Source: Tepidamorphus gemmatus
GTDB taxonomy: Bacteria > Pseudomonadota > Alphaproteobacteria > Rhizobiales > Tepidamorphaceae
Direction of reading: 5' to 3'
Length of the DNA stretch: 64,000 nucleotides
Assembly (NCBI RefSeq): GCF_004346195.1
Contig: NZ_SMAK01000002.1
Span: 310,001-374,000, forward strand
Positions 48,919 through 57,639 of this stretch are shown piece after piece. Every line of letters begins with the position of its first letter. Position 1 is the first letter of the stretch. The position numbers and the translations under genes were made by a program. The notes under the pieces are model-generated. The model worked only from the letters and a program-made list of their open reading frames with translations. It was not told where the DNA came from and made no database searches.

Positions 48919-50148
48919 ATGCCCGAAACAACCGCGCCCCGGTTCCTCGATCGATTCCGCAGCCTGATCTTCGGCGCACCCGAGATCAAGGCCGCGAGCC
49001 TTGCATCTCCCGATGCGATGCTCTTGGACCTGTTCGCCGCGCAGCCGGCCGCGTCCGGCGTCACCGTCTCGCCGCGCAACGCCATGTCGTGCGCCCCGGT
49101 CCGGTGCGCGGTGCAGGCGATCGCCGAGGCGATCGGACAGCTTCCGGTTCACGTCTACGCCCGCGCCGGCGACGGCTCGAAAGAGCGCGCCCCGGATCAT
49201 CCGGTCTATGGGCTGCTGCACGACGATGCCAACGACTGGACGCCGGCAAGCGGGTTCCGCGAACAGTTGACCCGCGATGCGCTGTTGCACGGCAACGGCT
49301 TCGCCTACATCAACCGCGTCGACGGCCGCCCGGTGGAACTGCTGCGGCTCGCTCCCGACACGATCCGCGTAGAGGCTGACAGCGCGACCGGCGAGCCGGT
49401 CTATCACGTCAACGCCGACCGCGACGCACGCCGCACCCTTCCCCGTGCCGACGTGCTGCATATCGCGGCGCCCTCGATCGACGGCATTGCCGGCGCCTCG
49501 CCGGTGACGATGGCACGCGAAGCGATCGGCCTTGCGATCGTGATGGAACAGCACGCCGCGCGGCTGTTCGGCAACGGCGCCCGCCCGTCCGGCGTGCTGA
49601 AGCATCCCGGCAAGCTCGATCCGGCATCGGCCACGCGCATCGGCAGTGCATGGCGCGCCATGCTCGGCGGATCGAACAGCGGCGGCACCGCGATCCTTGA
49701 GGAAGGCATGGAATTTCAGGCGCTCAGCTTCAAGAGCGTCGATGCGCAGTTCCTCGAAATGCGCGCCTTCGCGATTGCCGAGATCGCCCGCGTGTTCCGG
49801 GTTCCGCCGGTGTTCCTGATGGACTACGGCCGCGCGACTTGGGCGAACAGCGAGGAAATGGGCCGGCAGTTCCTGACCTATTGCCTCACGCCCTGGCTGA
49901 AGCGCTGGGAAGGCGAGATCAGGCTGAAGCTGTTCGCCCCGGACGAACGCCGCACCACCTTCGCCGAGTTCCTGATCGACGATCTTCTCAGGGCCGACTT
50001 CGCGACCCGGATGGACGGCTACGGCAAGGCTATTGCCGCGCGCATCCTGAACCCCAACGAAGCCCGCGCCGCCGAGAACCGCCCGCCCTACGCGAACGGC
50101 GACCGTTTCGAGAACCCCAACACCACGACGGGAACGGCCGATGCCTGA
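48919..50148 (+). CDS. HK97-type phage portal protein
   Basis: 409 residues. Forms the dodecameric ring through which DNA enters the capsid. Family features: AMSCAPVRCAVQAIAEAIGQLPVHVY near the N-terminus, FREQLTRDALLHGNGFAYI, IDGIAGASPVTMAREAIGLA, GARPSGVLKHPG, and EMRAFAIAEIARVFRVPPVFLMDYGRATWANSEEMGRQF. The C-terminal NPNEARAAENRPPYANGDRF is also typical. First gene of the head module. Confidence 0.95.
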   Translation: MPETTAPRFLDRFRSLIFGAPEIKAASLASPDAMLLDLFAAQPAASGVTVSPRNAMSCAPVRCAVQAIAEAIGQLPVHVYARAGDGSKERAPDHPVYGLLHDDANDWTPASGFREQLTRDALLHGNGFAYINRVDGRPVELLRLAPDTIRVEADSATGEPVYHVNADRDARRTLPRADVLHIAAPSIDGIAGASPVTMAREAIGLAIVMEQHAARLFGNGARPSGVLKHPGKLDPASATRIGSAWRAMLGGSNSGGTAILEEGMEFQALSFKSVDAQFLEMRAFAIAEIARVFRVPPVFLMDYGRATWANSEEMGRQFLTYCLTPWLKRWEGEIRLKLFAPDERRTTFAEFLIDDLLRADFATRMDGYGKAIAARILNPNEARAAENRPPYANGDRFENPNTTTGTADA

Positions 50149-50512
50149 GGCGCCTACCCATCGCGCATTCTTCGGCGACACCGAGCGCGCCTTCGCGCTT
50201 CCGCCCGCCATGATCGCCGAGCTTGAGCGCTTGAGCGGCGCCGGGATCGGGGGCTTGTGCCGTCGCCTGTTCGCCGGCGAGTTCCATCACGCCCATGTGG
50301 TCGAGACCATCCGGCTCGGCTTGATCGGCGGTGGCGAGACGCCGCAGCGGGCGGCCGAACTTATCGCGACCTATGCCACCGCCCGACCGCTCGCCGAGAC
50401 CTATCCGATCGCGGTCGCGATCCTCGAATGCGTCTGGTTCGGCGCGCCCGCCTCGGCGCCCGCCCCGGCAGCGGACACCGATCCCCTCCCCGCACCGGAG
50501 ACCGCCGCATGA
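50141..50512 (+). CDS. GTA gp10-like / tail assembly chaperone-like protein
   Basis: 123 residues overlapping the portal end by 8 bases. FALPPAMIAELERLSGAGIGGLCRRLFAG, then VVETIRLGLIGGGETPQRAAELIATYA and YPIAVAILECVWFG, resemble the gp10 protein of gene transfer agents (Phage_TAC_11 family). A Pro/Ala tail follows. In most phages such a gene stands near the tail tube and tape measure. Here it is between portal and protease, so the role is uncertain. Confidence 0.55.
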   Translation: MPEAPTHRAFFGDTERAFALPPAMIAELERLSGAGIGGLCRRLFAGEFHHAHVVETIRLGLIGGGETPQRAAELIATYATARPLAETYPIAVAILECVWFGAPASAPAPAADTDPLPAPETAA

Positions 50513-51015
50513 ACCGCCTCGAATTCAAGGCCGCCCTTGGCGTCGACGACACCGGCACCATCACCGGCATTGCGTGGCCGTTCGGCACGCCGGACCGCGT
50601 CGGCGACGTGATCGATCCCGGCGCCTTCGCCACCGCCGCGACCCCGATCCCGATGTTGTTCGCGCACGATCCCGCCCAGCCTGTCGGCGTCTGGGATAGC
50701 GCGATCGAGTCCGCCGAGGGGCTGACCGTGAAGGGTCGGCTGCTGATCGATGACGTTGCCCGCGCCCGCGAAGTCCGCGCGCTTGTCCGCGAGGGCGCTG
50801 TCACCGGCCTCTCGATCGGGTTCGTCACCCGCAAGGCCGCGCCGCGTCGCGGTGGCGGGCGCACCATCTCGGCTCTGGACCTTCTCGAAATCTCGATCGT
50901 CTCGGTTCCGAGCCATCCCCGCGCCCGTGTGACGGGCGCCAAGTCCGCCTCGACTGCGATCGCCGTCGCCGAGGCAATCCACCGCGCCGCCTCGGCGCTT
51001 CGCACCGAAAGGTAA
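50509..51015 (+). CDS. HK97 family prohead protease
   Basis: 168 residues. Serine protease that matures the capsid. Catalytic His in MLFAHDPAQPVGVWD and Ser in GAVTGLSIGFVTRKA, with the terminal LLEISIVSVPSHPRARV. Translationally coupled to the preceding gene (ATGA overlap at 50509). It stands just before the major capsid gene. Confidence 0.93.
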   Translation: MNRLEFKAALGVDDTGTITGIAWPFGTPDRVGDVIDPGAFATAATPIPMLFAHDPAQPVGVWDSAIESAEGLTVKGRLLIDDVARAREVRALVREGAVTGLSIGFVTRKAAPRRGGGRTISALDLLEISIVSVPSHPRARVTGAKSASTAIAVAEAIHRAASALRTER

Positions 51016-51019
51016 TCCC

Positions 51020-52165
51020 ATGACCTGCCACACTCCCGGCGCGTTCGCCGGTGCCATCGAACTGAAGGACTCCGGCGAGGCTGACCCGGCCGATATCATC
51101 GGCACGGCCCTGGACGATCTTCGCCAGTCCGTCGACGACCGGCTGAAGGCCGTCGAGACCAAGGCCGACAAGATCGAGGCGCGGCTGAACCGCCCGGCGA
51201 TCGGCGCGGATGCCGACAAGGCCGACGATATCGAGCGCAAGGCGTTCGGCACCTATCTGCGGCTCGGCAACTCGGCGCCCGCCGAGGAACTGAAGACGCT
51301 CACCGTATCGAGCGATCCGCAGGGCGGCTATCTGGCGCCGGCCGAACTGTCGAGCGAGTTCATCCGCGATCTGGTCGAGTTCTCGCCGATCCGCTCGCTC
51401 GCGTCCGTCCGCACCACCGGCGCGCCGGTCGTCGCCTATCCGCGCCGCACCGGCATCACCAATGCCAAGTGGAAGGGCGAGACTCAGGCATCGGAAGGTT
51501 CCGAGCCGGCCTTCGGACAGGTTGAAATCCCGATCCGGGAGATCAACACCTACGTCGATATCAGCAACCAGCTTCTCAGTGACAGCGGCGGCACCGCCGA
51601 GGCCGAAGTGCGGCTCGCACTCGCCGAGGACTTCGGCCAGAAGGAAGGGCTGGCGTTCGTCAAGGGATCGGCCGCGCTGGAGCCGGAAGGCATAATGGCG
51701 AATGCCGACGTGCAGGCGACCGCGACGGGCAATGCCGCGACGCTCGGCGCCAATCCGGCCGATCTGCTGATCAGCCATATGTATGCGCTTCCCGCCGCCT
51801 ACCGCTCGCGTGGCGTCTGGCTGATGAACGGCAGCACCCTTGCCGCGATCCGCAAGCTCAAGGATGGCACCACCGGCGTCTATCTGTGGCAGCCGGCCTA
51901 TGCGCAGGGACAGCCCGAAACCATCCTCGGCCGCCCGGTGATCGAGGTTCCCGACATGGACGACGTCGGCGCCGGTGCGCAGCCGATCCTGTTCGGCGAC
52001 ATCGCCACCGCCTACCGGATCGTTGATCGCGTCGGGCTCTCGATCCTCGTCAACCCGTTCCTCAGGGCAACCGAGGGCATCACCCGCATTCACGCGACCC
52101 GCCGCGTCGGCGCCGCTGTCGTGCAGCCCAAGGCGATCCGCAAGATCGTCTGTGCGGTCGCCTAA
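51020..52165 (+). CDS. HK97-fold major capsid protein
   Basis: 381 residues. The first ~90 residues are a charged coiled-coil delta-type scaffold (LDDLRQSVDDRLKAVETKAD) expected to be cleaved by the protease. The capsid domain starts with LKTLTVSSDPQGGYLAPAEL, followed by VVAYPRRTGITNAKWKGE, INTYVDISNQLLSDSGG and YLWQPAYAQGQPETILGRPV. Five bases from the protease gene. Confidence 0.95.
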   Translation: MTCHTPGAFAGAIELKDSGEADPADIIGTALDDLRQSVDDRLKAVETKADKIEARLNRPAIGADADKADDIERKAFGTYLRLGNSAPAEELKTLTVSSDPQGGYLAPAELSSEFIRDLVEFSPIRSLASVRTTGAPVVAYPRRTGITNAKWKGETQASEGSEPAFGQVEIPIREINTYVDISNQLLSDSGGTAEAEVRLALAEDFGQKEGLAFVKGSAALEPEGIMANADVQATATGNAATLGANPADLLISHMYALPAAYRSRGVWLMNGSTLAAIRKLKDGTTGVYLWQPAYAQGQPETILGRPVIEVPDMDDVGAGAQPILFGDIATAYRIVDRVGLSILVNPFLRATEGITRIHATRRVGAAVVQPKAIRKIVCAVA

Positions 52166-52194
52166 GCCCGCCGAACCCCGAAAGGAACACTCCC

Positions 52195-52581
52195 ATGCGT
52201 GACCTCATTTCGAACATCGGCGCCGAGCTTGCCCTTGTCCCGGCCGTCAAAACGGCGGCCGGCGAAGGCCCGGCGATCGACCTTCTCGGCTTCGGCCGGA
52301 TCGCCTTCCTTGTCACCACCGGCGCGATTGCCGGTGATGGCGACTTCGGCGTGAAGGTTCAGGAATCCGACAGCCCGTCGCCGGAGACCTTCACCGACGC
52401 GGACGCTGCCGTGGTGGACAGCACCGCCCCGGTGAGCCTCGGCGCGAACGCGACCTACAAGCTCGGCTATCGCGGCTTCAGGCGCTACGTCCGGCTTGCC
52501 CTCACGAAGGCCGGCGGAACCTCGATCGCGGCCGGTGCCGTTGCCGTTCTCGGCGACGTGCAGCGGCGCCCGGCAGCCTGA
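52195..52581 (+). CDS. Phage structural protein, decoration-like
   Basis: 128 residues. PAVKTAAGEGPAIDLLGFGR, FGVKVQESDSPSPETFTDA and RYVRLALTKAGGTSIAAGAV match a small beta-rich protein found directly after capsid genes in many alphaproteobacterial prophages. A capsid decoration or tail-related role is possible. Ribosome-binding site GAAAGGAAC precedes the ATG. Confidence 0.6.
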   Translation: MRDLISNIGAELALVPAVKTAAGEGPAIDLLGFGRIAFLVTTGAIAGDGDFGVKVQESDSPSPETFTDADAAVVDSTAPVSLGANATYKLGYRGFRRYVRLALTKAGGTSIAAGAVAVLGDVQRRPAA

Positions 52582-52593
52582 GGCGCGACGATC

Positions 52594-53199
52594 ATGCGGC
52601 TCGCAGCGGACGAGATTACCATCAAGGTCGGTTCGGAGACCGTGCGTCTTCGGCCGACGCTGCGGGCCGCAATGCGCCTTGAAGCCCGGCACGGCGGCAT
52701 GACCGGGCTGTTCCGCGCCATCGCCGATGGCTCGCTGACCGTTATCGCCGACGTGATCAGCGAATGCAGCGACCGGCCGACCATGGTCCCGGTGATCTTG
52801 GGCAATCCGAGCTTCGGCGGACTGCACGGCACGCTGGACGGCATCACGGAACCGCTGATCCGGCTGGTCGGTCTGTTCGCCGGCATCGACATGGACAACC
52901 CGCCGGGGCATGAACCCGCCCCGGCCGACGCACCGCCGGTCAGCTTCGCCGACTACATCGAAGCCCTGTTCGGCATCGGCACCGGTTGGCTCGGCTGGAC
53001 GCCCGAACAGACGTGGAACGCCACGCCGGCCGAAATCCTCGCCGCGCGCAAGGGCCGCATCGCCATGCTGACCGAACTGTTCGGCACCGGCGAGAGACCC
53101 GACGACCACGATCCCCGCAACCTCCCCGATCCCGGCAGCGTCAAGGCAGGGATCGGCCGCCTGAAGATGCTTCAGGCCAGCTTGGCGGGCGCCCGCTGA
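52594..53199 (+). CDS. Tail assembly chaperone-like protein
   Basis: 201 residues. The N-terminal half (ADEITIKVGSETVRLRPTLR, then AMRLEARHGGMTGLFRAIAD) has the shape of G-type tail chaperones. The C-terminal half (GWTPEQTWNATPAEILAARK then GRIAML) resembles the T-type partner W-x2-x-x(E/D)xW-x(M/A)TPxE. The two appear fused in one frame, so no programmed frameshift is needed. Family assignment is tentative. Confidence 0.5.
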   Translation: MRLAADEITIKVGSETVRLRPTLRAAMRLEARHGGMTGLFRAIADGSLTVIADVISECSDRPTMVPVILGNPSFGGLHGTLDGITEPLIRLVGLFAGIDMDNPPGHEPAPADAPPVSFADYIEALFGIGTGWLGWTPEQTWNATPAEILAARKGRIAMLTELFGTGERPDDHDPRNLPDPGSVKAGIGRLKMLQASLAGAR

Positions 53200-53348
53200 T
53201 GACCGGCTTCACCCATACGGGAGCACTCCTTGACGGCCCCGCGACCGGCCGAACAACGAAAAGCGACATCGCCGCTCCCGATCGCCATGACGGCAACGTT
53301 TGGCGTCAATGTCGCACGGTCGCACCTATTCAGCCGGGGTTCGCGTGA
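53199..53348 (+). CDS. Small coupled gene, 49 aa, unknown
   Basis: Starts with ATG inside the TGA of the preceding gene (TGATGA) and ends at a TGA that overlaps the ATG of the HNH gene (TGATG). The double translational coupling supports expression. The product (MTGFTHTGALLDGPATGRTT...) has no recognisable domain; it is hydrophilic. Confidence 0.5.
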   Translation: MTGFTHTGALLDGPATGRTTKSDIAAPDRHDGNVWRQCRTVAPIQPGFA

Positions 53349-53698
53349 TGCCTGTCCGCGCACCCCGTATCTGCGGCTGCGGTCATGCGGTGCCGAGCGG
53401 CGCCCGCTGCGCTTGCCAGCTTCGCCGCGATGCCGAGCGCAAGGCCCGCCACGATGCGCACCGCCCCACCGCCCGGCAGCGTGGATACGATTCCAAGTGG
53501 GACCGCGAGCGCGCCGCCTTCCTCGCCGCGCACCCCACCTGCCAGCGCGACGGCTGCACCGCTCCGGCGACCGTCGTCGACCACATCACCCCGCACCGTG
53601 GCGACATGCGCCTGTTCTGGCGTCGCTCCAATTGGCAGGCCCTGTGCGCGCCCTGTCACTCCCGGTGGAAGCAGGCGAGGGAGCGGCTGACCCGATGA
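53348..53698 (+). CDS. HNH endonuclease
   Basis: 116 residues. Cysteine-rich N-terminus (ICGCGHAVPSGARCAC) and an HNH core: TCQRDGCTAPATVVDHITPHRGDM, RSNWQALCAPCHSRWKQ. Two CxxC pairs coordinate a structural zinc and the DH...N...H residues form the active site. HNH proteins of this type assist terminase during packaging in HK97-like phages and in capsid-forming satellites. Confidence 0.9.
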   Translation: MPVRAPRICGCGHAVPSGARCACQLRRDAERKARHDAHRPTARQRGYDSKWDRERAAFLAAHPTCQRDGCTAPATVVDHITPHRGDMRLFWRRSNWQALCAPCHSRWKQARERLTR

Positions 53699-53714
53699 GC
53701 CGGCTGGCGTTAGA

Positions 53715-53849
53715 TCAACGTCTGCGGCGCCGTTTGCGAGCCTTCCGGCCGTCTCGCGGCAAGGCGATCACTATGAGCGGCACGCTGATGAACAGATCGA
53801 GCGGCAGAACGCTCGGATCGAAAGTGATAGAGATGAACAGGCTGAACAT
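53715..53849 (-). CDS. Antisense small hydrophobic ORF
   Basis: 44 codons on the opposite strand to the head operon. MFSLFISITFDPSVLPLDLF then ISVPLIVIALP forms a hydrophobic helix followed by a very basic tail (RDGRKARKRRRRR). GGAAAGG lies about 8 bases before the ATG. A TTATTAT -10-like box is about 80 bases upstream. It resembles a moron (independent accessory gene) or a small inner-membrane toxin, but it is short and could be chance. Confidence 0.35.
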   Translation of the reverse strand: MFSLFISITFDPSVLPLDLFISVPLIVIALPRDGRKARKRRRRR

Positions 53850-54147
53850 GGCCAGTACCTTTCCAGCTGGCCCGATGTTCACGATGGCCGGACGACAACC
53901 GCTGCACGGCGATCCGGCGCTGCATAATAAGGAATCGGGTCCGTCGGCTAATTCCGACGGATACCCTCGATATAGGCGAGCCCAAGGGCGTGCGCAACCC
54001 CTGAGTTCGGCCGCCCGCTTTCCGGGATCGAGCGCGGTGGGGCCGACACCGGGGGGGGGCACCGACTTTGCCGAGCGCATGGGGACCGGCGCGGGGAGGT
54101 TCGCGCGCGATCCCGACGAAACAGAGTTTCCGCAGTGAGGCCCGGCA
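53850..54147. other. Atypical gap with hairpin and G9 tract
   Basis: No confident gene. It holds an 8-base perfect hairpin (53940-53961: TCCGTCGG, 6-base loop, CCGACGGA), then a run of nine G at 54051-54059. The plus frame ending at 54138 (...RDPDETEFPQ) has fair codon use in its last 30 codons but no start or family. Together with the antisense ORF this looks like material inserted between HNH and connector genes. Confidence 0.4.
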
Positions 54148-54510
54148 ATGTCCGCCATCACCGTTCATGATCTGAAGGCACACCTGAACATCACGCATTC
54201 AGGCGACGACGATCTGCTTGCCGGCAAGATCGCGGCAGCCTCGGCGTGGATTGATCGGTTTCTTGAAGTGCCGCTCGCCGACTATCCCGTTGCCGAGCCT
54301 CCCGAGATGACGCCGGAGGAAGCCGAGGCGTTCGATTTCGAGGCGTTCGACCCCTACGCCGGCGTTCCCGCCCCGATCAAGGAGGCTGTCCGGCAGCTTG
54401 CCGCGCATCTCTACGAGAACCGGGAGGCGAGCCTTGTCGGCATCACCGCCGAGGCCGTGCCGTTCGGCCTGTTCGATCTGATCGGGCCTTACCGGGCTTG
54501 GAGCTTCTGA
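54148..54510 (+). CDS. Phage head-tail connector (gp6-like)
   Basis: 120 residues. TVHDLKAHLNITHSGDDDLLAGKIAAASAWIDRFL is the start of the DUF3199/gp6-like connector family, and PIKEAVRQLAAHLYENREAS is its central helix. It forms the adaptor ring under the portal. GAGG precedes the ATG. Confidence 0.88.
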   Translation: MSAITVHDLKAHLNITHSGDDDLLAGKIAAASAWIDRFLEVPLADYPVAEPPEMTPEEAEAFDFEAFDPYAGVPAPIKEAVRQLAAHLYENREASLVGITAEAVPFGLFDLIGPYRAWSF

Positions 54511-54511
54511 G

Positions 54512-54922
54512 ATGGCCGATCAGCTTGACCGCCTCAGCCGGCGCCTTGAGGCGATCCCGAAACGGGTTCGCGAGGCCGTGCAGCCTGCCCTGAAGGCGTC
54601 CGGTGACGAGCTCGTCAACCGTATGCGGCAGCTTGCGCCCGAAGACACCGGCGCCCTCAGAGACCCGATCGAGGCGACGCCGGCCGGCCGGACCACGCCG
54701 GCCTATTCGCAGCCGGGCGGTTCCCGCGTGGTCCCTGAGAACAGCGTCGTGGTGACGGCCGGCAACAGCGACGTGCGCTATCCGCACCTTGTCGAATACG
54801 GCACCGCGACCGCGCCCGCACAGCCGTTCTTCTGGCCGGCGTTCCGGCTGACCCGCAAGCGTATCGAGACCCGCATCAAGCGCGCGATTTCGAAGGCCGT
54901 CCGGGAGGGCTGGACGAGGTGA
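54512..54922 (+). CDS. HK97 gp10-family protein
   Basis: 136 residues. Matches the HK97-gp10_like family: LEAIPKRVREAVQPALKASGDELVNRMRQLAPEDTGAL, YPHLVEYGTATAPAQPFFWPAFRL. Head-tail joining/tail completion protein. One base gap after the connector gene, and a 4-base overlap with the next. Confidence 0.9.
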   Translation: MADQLDRLSRRLEAIPKRVREAVQPALKASGDELVNRMRQLAPEDTGALRDPIEATPAGRTTPAYSQPGGSRVVPENSVVVTAGNSDVRYPHLVEYGTATAPAQPFFWPAFRLTRKRIETRIKRAISKAVREGWTR

Positions 54923-55332
54923 CCGATCCGAGCCTTGCCCTTCAGAAGCTCATTCGCGCCCGGCTCGCCGAGGCTGCGGCCGTAACCTCGCTGGTTGATC
55001 CGCACCGCATTCTCGATCGAGGCGCCCGGCCGGAAGGCTTCCCCTGCATCATCATCGGCGAGGGACAGACGGTCTATGCCGACGACTTCGACGCCTACCA
55101 TGATCGGATCTTCGCCGACGTGCATCTCTGGACCGAGGAACCCGGCCTCGCCGGCGCCAAGGAGATCGCCGGCGCGGTGCGCGAAGCGCTTCGGTCGCGG
55201 CCGTGGTCCATGGACGGGCATGTTTGCCGCGCCCTGACGGTTGCCGGCGCCCGGTTCATGCGCGACCCGGACGGCACCCATGGGCATGGGATCGTGAGCG
55301 TCATGGCGATCGTGCAGCGGAGGGCCGCGTAA
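54919..55332 (+). CDS. DUF3168 tail completion protein
   Basis: 137 residues, GTG start overlapping the preceding stop (GTGA). DPSLALQKLIRARLAEAAAVTSLVDPHRILDRG, YHDRIFADVHLWTEE and CRALTVAGARFMRDPDG match DUF3168, usually placed just before the tail tube gene. Here the next gene is head closure, and no tail tube follows. Confidence 0.88.
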   Translation: MTDPSLALQKLIRARLAEAAAVTSLVDPHRILDRGARPEGFPCIIIGEGQTVYADDFDAYHDRIFADVHLWTEEPGLAGAKEIAGAVREALRSRPWSMDGHVCRALTVAGARFMRDPDGTHGHGIVSVMAIVQRRAA

Positions 55333-55652
55333 TGCGCGCCGGCAAGCTCGATCGCCTGATCACCCTCGAACACAACGCCGGCGCCGGGAGCGTCGACGAT
55401 TACGGCGTTCCCGCCGAGACATGGGCAGCGGGCGCGACGGTCCGGGCACAGGTAATCGAGGCCGGCACCGACGAGTTCATGCGTGGCTATGGCGAGGCGA
55501 CCGCCCGCGTCGTCGTGTTCCGGCTTCGCTGGATTCCGGTCAGCCTCGCCGACCGCGTGATCTATGAAGGCGAGCCCTTCAATATCCGCAGCGTCAAGGA
55601 GATCGGCCGGCGTCGCGGCATCGAACTGCGGTGCGAGAGGATCGGACCGTGA
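55332..55652 (+). CDS. Phage head closure protein (Phage_H_T_join family)
   Basis: 106 residues; the ATG overlaps the TAA of the preceding gene (TAATG). MRAGKLDRLITLEHNA, ETWAAGATVRAQVIE, and TARVVVFRLRWIP...DRVIYEGEPFNIRSVKEIG are typical of SPP1 gp16-like closure proteins. Confidence 0.88.
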   Translation: MRAGKLDRLITLEHNAGAGSVDDYGVPAETWAAGATVRAQVIEAGTDEFMRGYGEATARVVVFRLRWIPVSLADRVIYEGEPFNIRSVKEIGRRRGIELRCERIGP

Positions 55653-56056
55653 CGCGCGGCCGGAAGCCCGATCGGATCGTCACCGGATCAAACACCGTCG
55701 CCGAGGCGCCGCGCGCACCCGCATGGCTGTCCAAGGATGCCAAGACGGAATGGAACCGCGTGGCGCCGATCCTGACAGACCGGCGCACCCTGACCGAAGC
55801 CGACCTCGGCACCCTCGAATCCTACTGCACTGCGACCGGGACCGTCCGGGAGATGCAGCGCATCCTGAACCGGGACGGCGCGATCGTTGACACCGACAAG
55901 GGGCCGAAGCGGCACCCTGCCCTCGGCGTGCAGAACGCCGCTATGACCACCGCCCGCCTGTGCGCCGCCGAGCTTGGCTTGACGCCTGTCAGCCGGTCCC
56001 GCCCTGCCATCCGCGACGAAGCCGATGACGACGACGTATCCGACCTGGGTCTGTGA
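55649..56056 (+). CDS. terS: Terminase small subunit, P27 family
   Basis: 135 residues from GTG overlapping the preceding stop (GTGA). GRKPDRIVTGSNTVAEAPRA, APAWLSKDAKTEWNRVAPIL and LTEADLGTLESYCTATGTVREMQRIL are typical of the P27 family, which recognises the packaging site. It overlaps terL by 32 bases. In most phages terS-terL precede the portal; here they follow the head-tail genes. Confidence 0.9.
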   Translation: MTRGRKPDRIVTGSNTVAEAPRAPAWLSKDAKTEWNRVAPILTDRRTLTEADLGTLESYCTATGTVREMQRILNRDGAIVDTDKGPKRHPALGVQNAAMTTARLCAAELGLTPVSRSRPAIRDEADDDDVSDLGL

Positions 56057-57629
56057 CGGCTCGCCGATCCCCGATCCGTTCGGCCATGGCGAGCGGGCGG
56101 TGCGGTTCCTGAAGGCGTTGAAGCACCCCAAGAGCACCGCGCGCGGGCGGGCATTCCAGCTTGATCCGTGGCAGGAACGCATTGTCAGGGCGATCTACGG
56201 GCCGCGCCACGACGACGGCACCCGGATCGTGCGCACCGTCGTCATGTTGCTGCCGCGCGGCAACCGCAAGACCTCGCTCGCCGCTGCTCTTGCCCTGTTG
56301 CACACCATCGGACCCGAACGGGTTCCGGGCGGCGAAGTGATCAGCGCCGCGGCGGACCGCAAACAGGCCCGCCTTGCCTTCGCCGAAGCGCTCGGCATCG
56401 CCCGCGAGCACAAGAAGATCGCCGGCGTCGTCAACGTGCAGGACTACCGCAACCGGCTGACCTACCCGAACGCCGGATCGTTCTATGAGGCGATATCGGC
56501 CGATGCCGGAACGCAGCACGGCCGAACGCCGGCATTTGTTCTCGCCGACGAACTGCACGCATGGCCGAAACGCGATCTGTGGGACGTGCTCAGGTCCGGT
56601 TTGCCGAAGACGCGGGGTTCACTATTGATCGTCGCGACCACGGCCGGACGCGGACAGGACAACATCGCGCATGAGATCGTCGACTATGCCCGCAAAGTGG
56701 CACGCGGCGATTTCGACGATCCGGCGACGCTGCCGATCCTGTTCGAAACCGCCCCGGATGCCGACTGGCGAGATGAATCGGTCTGGCACCGGGCGAACCC
56801 CGGCCTTGCGCATGGCTATCCCGATATCGAGGGGCTTCGCCAGCTTGCCCGCGAAGCCGAGAACCGCCCCGGCGACCGTGAGGCGTTCCGGCAGCTTCAC
56901 CTGAACGTCTGGCTCGATCATTCGACCTCGCCGTTCGTCGACATGCCCGTCTATGACGAAGGCGCCGCGCCCGTGGACCTCGCCGAGCTTGAGGGTGCAC
57001 CCTGTTGGCTCGGCGTGGACCTGTCGTCAACGACGGATTTGACCGCGATCGTCGCCGCGTGGCGCGACGGTGACGACGGCTATGCGGTGCACCCGTGGTT
57101 CTTCTGTCCGGCCGACAATCTTCGAGCCCGCGCCGACAGAGACGGCGTGCCGTATCCGGCTTGGGCCGAAGCTGGTCATATCACCCCGACGCCGGGCAAC
57201 GTCGTCGACTTCCGGGCGGTTGAAGCGACCATCCGCGACCTGTGCGAGCGCTTCGACGTTCGCGAGATCGCCTTCGATCCGCACCTTGCCCGAAACATGC
57301 TGAACAACCTCGCCGAGGACGGCTATCCCGCCGTCGAAATGCGGCAGGGCTGGGTAACGATGGCGCCCGCCATCAAGGAACTGGAACGGGCGATCGTCGG
57401 CCGACGGTTCCGGCATGGCGGGCACCCGGTGCTGCGCTGGAACTTCGCCAACATCGCCGTGGAAACCGACAAGGCCGGCAACAAGAGCTTCCACAAGGGC
57501 AAGAGCCGCGACCGCATAGACGGCGCCGTTGCTGCCGCGATGGCCGTTGCCCGCGCCGCAGCCGGCGACGACGGCCGGTCCGTCTATCTCTATCCGACCG
57601 CCCGCCCGGACGGGCTCCTCGTGTTCTGA
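56025..57629 (+). CDS. terL: Terminase large subunit
   Basis: 534 residues. ATPase: Walker A-like LPRGNRKTSLAAAL (about residues 76-88) and Walker B ADELHAW (about 172-179). The C-terminal nuclease keeps the acidic residues: GVDLSSTTDLTAIV (about 331), AFDPHLARNML, and RIDGAVAAAMAVARA (about 497-510). An intact packaging motor is therefore predicted. The RGNRK form of Walker A is usual in HK97-like terminases. Confidence 0.93.
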   Translation: MTTTYPTWVCDGSPIPDPFGHGERAVRFLKALKHPKSTARGRAFQLDPWQERIVRAIYGPRHDDGTRIVRTVVMLLPRGNRKTSLAAALALLHTIGPERVPGGEVISAAADRKQARLAFAEALGIAREHKKIAGVVNVQDYRNRLTYPNAGSFYEAISADAGTQHGRTPAFVLADELHAWPKRDLWDVLRSGLPKTRGSLLIVATTAGRGQDNIAHEIVDYARKVARGDFDDPATLPILFETAPDADWRDESVWHRANPGLAHGYPDIEGLRQLAREAENRPGDREAFRQLHLNVWLDHSTSPFVDMPVYDEGAAPVDLAELEGAPCWLGVDLSSTTDLTAIVAAWRDGDDGYAVHPWFFCPADNLRARADRDGVPYPAWAEAGHITPTPGNVVDFRAVEATIRDLCERFDVREIAFDPHLARNMLNNLAEDGYPAVEMRQGWVTMAPAIKELERAIVGRRFRHGGHPVLRWNFANIAVETDKAGNKSFHKGKSRDRIDGAVAAAMAVARAAAGDDGRSVYLYPTARPDGLLVF

Positions 57630-57639
57630 AGGCACCGCC

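Noticed and set aside
53230-54138. 302-codon plus-strand frame covering HNH and the gap after it
   Set aside because: Its first half is out of frame with the clear HNH gene, and the remainder lacks a start and a family; only its last 30 codons look coding-like.
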